A stretch of 64,000 bases of DNA, taken from the NCBI RefSeq assembly GCF_000001735.4, contig NC_003071.7, positions 16,405,443 through 16,469,442 on the forward strand. The letters are read 5' to 3'. The notes beneath the pieces were generated by a model, which did not search any database, was not told the DNA's origin, and saw nothing but the letters and a program-made list of their open reading frames with translations. Below are positions 12,150-24,731 of the stretch, piece by piece; positions within the stretch are counted from its first letter, which is position 1; every line of letters starts with the position of its first letter. Origin of the DNA: Arabidopsis thaliana (Eukaryota; Streptophyta; Magnoliopsida; Brassicales; Brassicaceae). The translations under genes were made by a program, and so were the position numbers.

Positions 12150-13269
12150 TCATTCAGAATAGTGAAAGTGGTGATTTCTGTTCTTCTTCTCCTTCTTCTC
12201 CTTCTTCTCTTTCTGCACCTTGGCTTTCTTCTTATCCTCCTTATCCTTCTTCTTATCCTCCTTGTCCTTTTTCTTCTCCTCCTTCTCCATGTCCTTCCTT
12301 TCCTTCTCCTCCTCCTCCTTTTTCTTCGCCTCATTCTCCTTCTTCCTCTGTAGCTTCATCCAGACTGCAGAACTCGATGATGAAGATGAACGTGAACCTG
12401 AAGCAGCCAACAAGACGAAGAATAAGAATGATACAATATTGCTCAAAGCCTCAAATCAAGAGTAAGGAGATGAGATGTATATACAATGGAGAAGGAAGAG
12501 AACGTTAACCTTTTTCTTTATTTTTTTTGTAGATGGAGTTGAAATGGATCCCAGCTAGATAGCTCATATGAATGACTTTGTCCGGTTCCTTTTGAGACTT
12601 GGGCAAAAACTCCATAAATGGAATAAGTTTGATTGATGTAATGAGTATTATTTTTACTTGATACACATCAGCAGCCACTCTCAAAGTCACTTCATCGCCC
12701 CATTGGGAATTAGTGGACAATGACATGTTCTTTATGGGAGAAGTCCATATGATCAACAAACCCTTTGTAAATCTTCGGATGAGTTTTAAGCTGAGAGTCA
12801 TCAATCAATCAATCATCATATGACATTAATACACGTATGAAAAAAACAATCAAAAGTTTGAAGATTGATATTACCTGTTTTACGATTTCTTGTCTAACAA
12901 GTTCATGACAATCCGAATTTTGATAAAGTTGATCCGCCAAAGCACGGAACTGAAATAGAATTATTGACAAAAACATGAAAAAGGGTTATTCATAATACGA
13001 TCAAAAATATATATCAAGTTGATTGTTTGATATAGAAACATTAATTACCTGGCAATTTCCATCACTTTTCATCATGATTTCGGTGTAATTTTCCCATTCC
13101 AATCTGAAAATCCAGGAAGAATAAGAAATAACATATATAGTCAGAGATTATCAGGCAAAAAAATAATTGGAACAAAGTTTACAAGAAGAATCGATCAATA
13201 CCTATACTCAAGTATTTCGCGATCACTAAGACCGTCCAAACACAACGACTTGGTCTGAGTATTAGACAT
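12150..13269 (-). CDS. OTU-like cysteine protease, frame-broken or oddly spliced
   Basis: Exons are 13202-13269, 13049-13103, 12875-12949, an exon ending at 12510, and 12150-12397. The start is MSNTQTKSLCLDGLSDREIL. The OTU deubiquitinase catalytic motif DGNCQFRALADQLYQ spans exons 2 and 3. The matching His block (GIHFNSIY) and WGDEVTLRVAAD lie in exon 4. With the natural acceptor (exon from 12790) the frame reads LKTHPKIYKGFVDHMDFSHK and then meets TAA at 12710-12712, while the rest of the OTU core continues in another frame. A weak acceptor at 12730 (exon 12510-12729) restores an open 221-aa product but drops about 20 family-conserved residues. The last exon encodes an ~80-residue Lys/Glu tail. 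Likely AT2G39320. Activity is doubtful. Confidence 0.65.
12178..12350 (-). repeat. Lys/Glu low-complexity coding repeat
   Basis: Imperfect CTT/CCT-type triplet and hexamer repeats on the plus strand encode, on the minus strand, the highly charged tail of the OTU gene (segments such as KEDKKKDKEDKKKAK). All six frames are open here because of this bias, so ORFs on the plus strand are artefacts. Such tails are typically helical or disordered. Confidence 0.75.
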
Positions 13270-14344
13270 CTTTTAGAGTTGAGATTGATCGATGGTTATT
13301 GATTCAGAACAGAGTCTCGATCTCCTCTCTTAGAAAAGATTAGGGCTGCTAGGTTTAACGTTTCTCAAAAAAAAAAATCTTTCTCCAACAGTTAATTGTG
13401 AATTATGATGATCCTATCCTTTAATATACTAAAAGAACGAAAAAGAAAAAGCAAAAAATTCCATAATTAAAAAAATAAACGAAATTTACAATTATCTTAA
13501 GGAAAAATAAATAGTTCATTTCTTTATGTTTATACCGATGGTATTGTTTTATTTGCGTATGATTTCATTTTCACTTGTATATGTGCCACGTAGGCCTGGG
13601 CACGAATCGAATATCCGGAAAATTGGGGATATTTGTTATTCGATTCGTTTTAATCGAATACTTAATTTTATTATTTGCTTTGATCCGAAAATTTTCGAAT
13701 AAATGAGTACGATAAAAAATGACATCAAGTATTTGATATATTGAGTAAAAGGAATTAGAAATATTAATTAGATGGCAATTTCCATCACTTTTCATCTTGA
13801 TTTCGGTGAAATTGTGCAACTCCAATCTGAAAATCCGGAGAAAAAAAACATATTTAGTCATGATTAGATTCATATGTAGGAAAAATATATATTTATTTTC
13901 TTAAATATATAGGACGACTCATTTTCGATTACTTTTAATATTATTTTTTGTTAAGATTACTTTTAGTCATTTGGGCAACATATGCATAATCAAATCTTGT
14001 AAGACCACTTTAGAGATCTGGGCTTTGAGGAAGACAACAATGAGAAAGCTTCTTTTTCTAATGTCTATGTCTTTGAAATGTTACAAGGAGCAATTAAAAT
14101 AGTGGGTAAAAAGTTTCATTACATCAGTGGGGCTGTGTGTTCAATGTTAGCTACTCTGACACGGCTCATGGTAGATTTATTGAATAGTTGAAGAGAGCAC
14201 ACCAATTCTTATTGGACATATTTGACAGAAACAGTAAGTTACAAACACATCAAAAGTAGTAGAGTAAACACACCAATCCTTATTGAATGTTTTCATTTAG
14301 TCGACATGGCACTGGCTGGTTTTACTTATATAATAAAAGGTTTT
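13270..14344. other. spacer between OTU gene and JAL23 with decayed OTU exon
   Basis: This contains the OTU promoter and leader next to 13270, an AT-rich stretch with a GGCCTGGGCACGAATCGAAT block (13592-13611, repeat-like), and a decayed copy of OTU exon 2 at 13763-13865. From about 14160 it holds the JAL23 3' flank, which resembles the 3' flank of JAL22. No intact gene is seen. Confidence 0.5.
13763..13865 (-). pseudogene. decayed duplicate of OTU exon 2 with flanks
   Basis: About 100 bases match the neighbouring functional exon at 13030-13135, including GGCAATTTCCATCACTTTTC, TGATTTCGGTG and TCCAATCTGAAAATCC, and the start of the flanking intron. The splice donor next to it has changed (ACCTGG to AGATGG on the plus strand), and the coding piece has substitutions and small length changes. 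No other OTU exons are visible around it. This is a relic of a second OTU copy. The match is seen in sequence; the history is inference. Confidence 0.75.
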
Positions 14345-16350
<2,006 letters not shown>

Positions 16351-16875
16351 TCAGAACTTGAGAGAGAGAGAAGAGAGAACCTGTAAATTCTTGATCTTAT
16401 TCAGAATGAAATTAAGGAACTATCAACTATGTCTATTTATTGATACAATTTGGAACACGTTTTTGTTGATTCCAATAATTTAGTTATACTTGTAAGTTGT
16501 AACTAAATCATGATTGACCTTTTTCTGTTCCCTTTACTTTTCCTTCAAAAAGAATATGAGAAGGAAAACATTTTACAAGGCCAAACCAATCCCCATAATT
16601 TGTAATTTAAGTCATATTAGAAGAGAAATAGCCAAACTAACCCAAAATATATTAGAGATCTCAAGAGCATCCTGGCTGCATGTTATCATTCTGGACGATA
16701 TGTCACGAGACGAGAGGTTCTAACAAATAAAGCAATAGATGATTTTGATAAGAGTCCAATAATACTAGCATATTACAAGTTGTCAGATGGAGACATCCAT
16801 GATTGTAATGAACAGAGGAACAAAACAATTTTGTTTCACAAAGAAATTTTGTTATAATATTTTTCATATACTGTT

Positions 16876-17215
16876 TACATCGTCGTCCCATTCACGTCCT
16901 CCTTCATCACCGCAAAGTGCCAACTTCCGCTAGATCCTCATCCATTTTGAATCACCAAATTAATCCTTAAAAATGAAAAAAAAACAAACTAAACTATTTG
17001 TTAGTCCAAGTATGAATGCATAGCTTTATAATCATTTCCTAAGCTGGATATGTGATTGGTAATAAACTAATACTACCATGACAACATTGTACCCTATTCA
17101 TATACATCGCAATAAAATACCAAAATTTTCCACTAATCGCAGATAGAGGAATCAACTAATGCATGGTAGGGTAAATATTTATAGTGTGATGTTGATAGCT
17201 CTATTATAGGTGTAC
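16876..17215 (-). pseudogene. jacalin lectin exon 1 relic with duplicated 5' flank
   Basis: On the minus strand an ATG at 16943-16945 is followed by sequence matching the first exon of JAL22/JAL23 up to the WDDDV motif, where similarity stops at about 16876. Relative to JAL22 there is one extra base soon after the ATG, so the frame closes within about 12 codons. Upstream (16946-17215) the match to the JAL22 leader/intron region (10882-11145) continues, including the block TGATGTTGATAGCTCTATTA. This is a third, truncated lectin copy with no coding capacity left. Confidence 0.8.
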
Positions 17216-17535
17216 TATATAAATCAATGACGATATAAGTATACTGTATAGTATTAAACAAGCCCCACACAACAAACTGAAATTGCATCCACATATTCAT
17301 TTCTCACGTTTATTTCATCTATATATCCTACCCTACTTGCTCATAAACTTTCCTCTCTTGTCTTAAACTTTTAACGTTACAAAGTCACAGCCACAATATT
17401 CTATCCTCACCGATATAATAATCACCGCAACAGTATAATCTTACCTTGATATCTATTATATGGATTAAAACCCGATTTCTTACTAAACATTTGACACTTT
17501 CGCGTAGAACATAATCTGTACATACGAATTTCGAA

Positions 17536-17538
<3 letters not shown>

Positions 17539-17568
<30 letters not shown>
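17539..17568. repeat. (AT)15 microsatellite
   Basis: Fifteen AT dinucleotides in a row in the AT-rich spacer upstream of SAC3A. Visible directly. Confidence 0.9.
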
Positions 17569-17572
<4 letters not shown>

Positions 17573-18600
17573 GATAATGATTGTTTTCTCGAATATTGTG
17601 TCGATTTATAGTGTAGTCATATTTTAGATAGCTACTCCGTTCATCACCAATAGCTTGTTTCTATGGTTAATTTCTTTCACTTATTAGATTTATCTCAACC
17701 AATCACTCAATTAGTTTCTAGAGATTGTTGTGATTGCTATACTACATGTTAAGCACTTTTTATTTTTGCCGGATTTCTTGGCCAAAAGGGTTGGCGATAG
17801 AAGCAACTACATTAAATTCATGACCTAAGCTAAATTACATGTAACGATATACAATACAAGATTTGTCTAAACTAAACATTGATTCAACCAAAACTTATAT
17901 AGACTATATATTTAACCCAAATACTTATCATATAAATGTTTTCTTTTTTGACGTCAACACAACCGTAAACATTCGAAATCTTATATATTTAATTATTTAC
18001 TATGCTTGTTATTTCATTTGTCGACGTTGTTTTTTTTTTTTGCATTCTTCAGATCCACTAAGAAAAGGCAAGTCCGAAAGATAATGGGCCCAATTAGTGG
18101 CTATATAAAAACCCGACCCGGAAAGACTAAACCTGATCCGCAACCGAACCGACCCGACGACGCTAGTATACCGTAAAAATTTGACAATCTTCGTCTCCGG
18201 CACAACAAAATTGTTCTTCTTCGGCAAGATTCCTCGATTTTCTCCGTGTTCTGTAATTTCCGATAGATTTTGACAACTCTCTTTGATTGTTTCCCTTTAG
18301 CTTTTTATTTTTATCTGCCTTTTTTTTTTTTGTTGTTGTTCCGGTTCTATTCGTTTCCTTTTGTTACCTTGTTTTTGGTTTTGATCTCAAATCCTGCTCT
18401 GCTCTACTATCTTCAATTCGATTCTTCATCCGAACGAAGAAGACACAAATTGGAGCTTCACTGGTACATATTCTTGACGCTTTATCTCTGATTTGCTATT
18501 TAGGGCTTTTCAATGAATGAATTTAGTTTTTCTGCTATGTTCATTGGGAAGTAAGTTCAATCGTATGTGTGATGATTTTTCAGGACGTTGATGATAAAGC

Positions 18601-21600
18601 ATGAATCACGGAGGGAACACTCAGGCCGTAGCACCAATGGACCCTAATTCCATTGAGGTAATTAACAATCTCTTGCGCCTTCTCTTTCTTTTAAGCTTAA
18701 ATTTTTCCAATTTGCAGATTTATTTAGTCTTTATATGCAAGTGAAATTTCGTGCATTGGTTCAATTTTTGCGAATTGAATTTGTTTATTTTAGTTTGCTC
18801 CAGATTTAACTTGGTAGATATGAAAGTTATGCTTGTTGTTAGTTCACCATTGTAATGGTTAGAGGAATTTTGCATGTCAGTATGTTTATGCAGCAGAAAA
18901 AAAGTGACTTTGATTCTAGGCTCCGTATGTGAACTCTTGGAACATTTCAGAAAATCAGTTTCTGCTTTAAGAATAGACCTATCATCAATTCTGTGGAGCC
19001 GTATGATTTTCACTAGTAATATGTTATGAATACAGCTCAATGATGCAAAGTACAACATTTTCTATTAGGTGTTAGGTATTGTTACGAAACTTAGCTGCTG
19101 ATCACTTACTTCATGGAAATTTGCAGTTTTATTGTTTGATTCAATCAGATTGATTTGAGACTGTGGGAGGCTTTAGCATCCTAATGTAGTCTTTATCTGA
19201 GATGACATTTCTGTTTGTTGTTTGTCTATGTTTCTTTTCACTCTTCAACTTTTTGTTTATGTCTACTTGTTAAATGAAGATTCTCAGACCTTGGCCAGTA
19301 CTAATGTTTTTTCTTTTATGCAGAATCGATATGGTGTTGATGGAAGCCAAACACAGAAATATTCATATCAATACTCAACTGGGTCTGAAAGTGCCCCATG
19401 GACAGGGCATTCTGTTGAAAATCAGGCTGTGGAGAATGGGAACTATTCAAATTCAAACTATTACCATCCACAGCCGACAGGGCCAGCCACAGGCAATGTG
19501 CAAGAGATACCGAATACTGTATCCTTCACTATCTCATCGACGTCCGGAACTGCAAATGTGGCACAAGATTATAGTGGATATACGCCATACCAGACCTCTT
19601 CTGACCCACACAACTATTCAAACACGGGATATTCCAATTACTACAGTGGCTATCAACAGCAACCTAGCCAGTCATATCCTCAGCCTGTAGGGGCTTATCA
19701 AAACACAGGTGCTCCTCAGCCTCTTTCCTCATTTCAGAATCCAGGATCTTATGCTGGGACTCCAAGTTATTCAGGAACTTACTACAATCCTGCTGATTAT
19801 CAGACTGCTGGAGGTTACCAAAGTACGAACTATAACAACCAAACGGCTGGAAGTTACCCAAGTACAAATTACAGCAATCAGACTCCTGCTTCGAACCAGG
19901 GAAACTATACGGATTACACCTCAAACCCTTATCAAAATTATACTCCTGATGCTGCTAACACACATAGCTCTACTATTGCGACCACACCACCTGTACATTA
20001 TCAACAGAACTACCAACAATGGACAGAATATTACAGCCAAACAGAAGTCCCCTGTGCCCCAGGCACAGAAAAGCTGTCTACCCCAACCACAAGTGCATAT
20101 AGTCAGAGCTTTCCAGTTCCTGGTGTTACTAGTGAAATGCCTGCTTCAAATAGTCAGCCTGCCCCGTCTTATGTCCAACCTTGGAGGCCGGAAACTGACT
20201 CATCCCATCCACCTTCTCAACAGGTTCAGATATTACTTTCATGAGGGAGTAGAGTAAATTTGCGCCCTTAAGCTTATTTGAGTTTAGAATGCTTTTCTGC
20301 TTTCAGCTACTTGATAAAATGTGTGTTATTGTCCTTATAAATCAACTAAGTTGGGAAAAGAGTGATAGTAACTGACCTGTTAGCTACCAAGCAATACTGC
20401 ATAGAGTCAATTCTTAAATGTTTTATTTGCAGACAGTTTAGACATGATCTCTGATTGCTTTCTTTCATGGGGGTCCTTTTTATTGAATACTAACTTAGTA
20501 ATCATTTTATCATCATTCTCTCAGCCTGGTGCAGCTGTTAGTACATCTAATGATACTTACTGGATGCATCAAGCACCAAGTCTGCAAGCTCATCATCCTG
20601 TTCCACCTCAAAATAATTACCAGAGTCCTCTGGAGACAAAACCTTTATACGAGACTCCCTTTCAGGGTCATCAGAGAGCTACATATCCTCAAGAGATGAA
20701 CTCCCAGTCTTCCTTTCACCAGGCACCGTTAGGCTATCGCCAGCCTACTCAGACAGCACCGTTAGTGGATTCACAAAGGGTAAGCAAAGTACAGATTCCA
20801 ACTAACCCTAGAATTGCTTCAAACTTGCCATCAGGTTTTACCAAAATGGATAAAGATAGTACAGCAGCCAGTGCAGCCCAAGCACCTGCATATGTTAGTG
20901 TTTCAATGCCAAAGCCTAAAGACCATACCACTGCTATGTCTGACGTAAGAATCCTTTATTCAAATCTTGATGACCTAGCAAATGAAGTAGATATTAAATG
21001 TTGGCCACCATAAATTTGTGTGTTGAGTAATTGTTTCTTTCTCACAATTGAGTAATTGACATTGGAAACAAATAATGCCGATGCTTGTAGCCTGGAACCT
21101 TCCCAAAATCGCTTCGTGGGTTTGTTGAGAGGGCTTTTGCCCGCTGCAAAGATGATAAAGAAAAGGAATCTTGCGAGGTTGCCCTGAGGAAGGTAAATGT
21201 TAGTAGGAATTGTAGACGCTCTGGTTGTTGGACTATTGTAGCATGATAGATGATTTTAGTTACACACTCTGCTCATCTTAATATTATTGCAAAATTTGGA
21301 TGAACTTCTTCAACTTGATCTTTCGAGTAGATTTGTAGTATGTTTAAGATAATTTCATGCCTTTTATGGAAGAAATCATATAGCAGTTATTTGAATACCA
21401 TGTTAATTTATGGTTGCTTTGCATTGCTAATGCTTATTTTTGTATCTCTAGATTGTCAAAAAAGCAAAGGAGGATAATACTCTTTATACTCGAGATTGGG
21501 ATACTGAGCCTCTCTCAACTGTCACGACCACAAATGTGACTAACTCTGAGTACGACCTTTTTTCCTCCATCCACTGCTGCCTGCATGATCTATAACTTTC

Positions 21601-24329
21601 GTTCTTCTATATGATATGTCTGGAACACTTACTTCATATGTTTTGCCCACTAAGTTTTACACTGTGCCATAGGTCAAGCTCCGCTCAGCTCTCTTCGTTA
21701 CAAAATAAGAGCCCAACAAGACGACCCAAAAGTAGATGGGAGCCGTTGGTGGAAGGAAAACCTTTTGTGAAGCCAGCTTCAACTTTCAGCAGTGCTGTTA
21801 AATTTGGAGTTTGGAATCACCAAAATGAAAACAACAAAAAGGTTAACCAATCTCTTCCTTATTATTTATTAATGTCTGGTTGAAGGAATTGAAAAGAAGG
21901 CATTTAGCTGTTGGTTTAATGAGGCATTTAGCAGTTGGTCTAATGTTTTAGCTGTTAGAACTCGGTTTTTGCAGTCGTTCTGATAATCGGAAATTTTGCA
22001 GAGCTCTGAGAGTTTTCAAAAGGTGGATGCTGCCACTGGCTTCAAGCCCACTTATTCTGGGCAAAATTCTGCAAAAAAAAGTTTCCAGCGGCCTGTCAAG
22101 CGACAGCGTTTTTCTGGTGGTGCAGCTACTGCCATTGATGATGAGGCATCTAGTGATAGTGACAAGGATTTGACACCTTACTATTCCAGTGCAATGGCAC
22201 TTGCTGGTTCTGCCGAGGAAAAGAAGCGACGTGATAGTCGTTCCAAGCGTTTTGAAAAAATTCAAGGCCACAGCCGAGGGAATGATCTTACAAAACCTAA
22301 GAATGCAAATGTTGGAAATTTGCATTCTAGAAGAGCCACTGCCTTGAGGCTTAGCAAAGTTTTTGATGAAAGTGGCAGCAGAGCTGTGGAAGACATTGAC
22401 TGGGATGCACTAACTGTTAAAGGCACTTGCCAGGAAATTGAGAAACGTTATCTCCGTCTGACTTCTGCGCCAGATCCTGCCACCGTAAATATTACTATCT
22501 TATATTCTTATACCTAGTATTCTTTTTGACACCATGACTGATATTTTTGATTGACTTATTTTCAGGTAAGACCAGAGGATGTTTTGGAAAAAGCTCTGAT
22601 AATGGTTCAGGATTCTCAAAAGAATTATCTTTTTAAATGTGATCAACTAAAGTCTATTCGCCAAGACCTCACAGTACAACGGATACACAATCATTTAACA
22701 GCTAAGGTACATAACTGACTTCCAATAATGTCGAGTGTTATTGCATGTAGGATTCATTTCCTGTTGGAACGTTTATCTTATTTACACCCAATTAGCATGT
22801 TTATAATGGTTCCATGTGCAATCTCAATTTCAGGTTTATGAAACACATGCTAGATTAGCTTTGGAGGCAGGGGATTTACCTGAGTATAATCAGGTTGGTA
22901 CGCTAGCATAGATTGATAGATCAATCAGAATTTCTAGTTCAAATTCGGTATCAAGCACTTTTGTCTTTTTCGTAATTTAAAGAGTATCAACCACTGCTAG
23001 AATTTCACTGGTCTCTCATTTTCTAAAAAATAAAAAAGCAACATAAAGTGTTGAATCAGAGAGAAACTTTGCAAAAGGGAGCATAGTTCTGATGACTGGT
23101 TACTATGGATTGTGGCTTTTGTTTGCATTGATTCTGCAATATAATGATACCGTTCCATCAAGTCTTGTAAAATACATCTGTTGTCTATTCCTGAGGAGAC
23201 TATAACTCTTAGGGTATGTATAGCCTTGCTAAATTGATTTCTATTTTTTTTTTTGTTACAGTGCCTGTCACAGTTAAAAACTCTTTATGCGGAAGGTGTA
23301 GAAGGATGCTCTCTGGAGTTTGCTGCGTACAGTCTACTCTATATTACTCTACACTCTAACAACAACCGAGAACTGCTATCATCCATGTCCAGGTTAGTAG
23401 TTGTAAAGTCCCATCTCTGGGCTCCTTTTAAGCATGATGCATTCATGGTTCATGGGAATTTTTTTTATAAATTAAGGTTTTGTAGAAATATCAGAATATG
23501 GTTTGCTACACAATTTCTTTGAGTTAGTAATGGAATTATTAATGTTCTGTCCACCTACCTGATAGTTGAGTTTTTGTAACATCTCTTCCTACCAGTGCAA
23601 AGAGGTTACTACTACCTCTTTGAATTGGGTTTGTATGCATGAGATTGAGTAATTTTGTGACCTCTGTTTTGAAGATTATCCGAAGAAGATAAGAAGGATG
23701 AAGCAGTTAGACATGCTCTTTCAGTTCGTGCAGCTGTCACATCAGGGAATTATGTTATGTTCTTCAGACTCTACAAGACTGCACCAAACATGAATAGTTG
23801 CCTCATGGGTAAGGGTCATATGATACATGAAAACTCTCTTGATATATTTAAACAATTGAATGAGTAGATATGTAAAGATATGGTGAAATTGTTATGTTTG
23901 CAGATCTCTATGTGGAGAAGATGCGTTACAAGGCTGTGAATTTTATGTCTCGTAGTTGTCGTCCTACAATCCCGGTCTCATACATAGTCCAAGTGTTGGG
24001 ATTTACTGGTGCTGCAAGCGAAGGTACTGATGAAAAGGAGACCGATGGTATGGAGGACTGTTTGGAATGGCTAAAAACTCATGGTGCTAACATCATTACT
24101 GACAGCAACGGAGATATGCTTCTTGATACCAAGGTAAGTCTTCTTTTGCATTTGCCATATGTTTGTTATGAAACTTGTAGATCCTTATTTTCAAGATATG
24201 GATTGAGAACTGGTTGTGTTATTCCTTGTGCAGGCGACATCAACGAGTCTCTTCATGCCAGAACCCGAAGACGCAGTTGCTCATGGAGATCGAAATCTAG
24301 ATGTCAATGATTTTTTTACACGTACATGA
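18601..24329 (+). CDS. SAC3A: SAC3/GANP family mRNA-export factor SAC3A
   Basis: Thirteen exons: 18601-18657, 19324-20223, 20525-20944, 21091-21192, 21452-21549, 21673-21841, 22002-22484, 22566-22706, 22834-22893, 23262-23392, 23675-23808, 23904-24133 and 24234-24329, giving 1006 aa. Residues ~20-460 are a Tyr/Gln/Ser/Pro-rich, prion-like region with repeated NYxxQT-type units. A basic middle part follows (KKSFQRPVKRQRF). The SAC3/GANP helical domain covers about 720-930, with segments RPEDVLEKALIMVQDSQKNY and RAAVTSGNYVMFFRLYKTAP. Family members scaffold the TREX-2 complex at nuclear pores, coupling transcription to mRNA export; Arabidopsis SAC3A is reported with THP1 and NUA. Start chosen as the first ATG after a predicted leader intron. 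Likely AT2G39340. Confidence 0.93.
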
Positions 24330-24731
24330 TGAAATATTTTTAATGTTTGTTATAGTCTGATGGAAACAGAAAAAGCAAAATCGAAGTTCATCATATCTTT
24401 TGATCTTAAGGAGACCAATGAAGATAATCCAAGGCTCTCTGGCTTCATCATCATCATTATCTGCTCACACACACAATCTCAGGTATGACATTAGGTTTAT
24501 AATACTTGATAGTCTGTTAGTAGGAAACGTTTGGAAGATAAGTCAAATTTGTTTGTAAAGACGTTTTTGTGAATATGGAAATCCTTATTCTTCTATAAGA
24601 TTTTGAGATAAGGGAATCCAGGAGACATACCTCTTTTTATATATATGAAAAGAAACCATTTTCATTAAACAATTCAAGGAATTACAAACAGAAAATACAA
24701 GTATGTTTTGATTTGGGTCTTCTAGTTGTTT
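24330..24731. other. 3' flanks of convergent SAC3A and ABCG1
   Basis: A 402-base spacer between two converging stop codons. It probably consists of the two 3' UTRs. No coding or RNA signal is seen. Confidence 0.5.

Noticed and set aside
12120-12465. Overlapping plus-strand ORFs rich in Leu, Ser, Pro or Phe
   Set aside because: They are reverse reads of the Lys/Glu-coding repeat of the OTU gene; triplet bias keeps all frames open.
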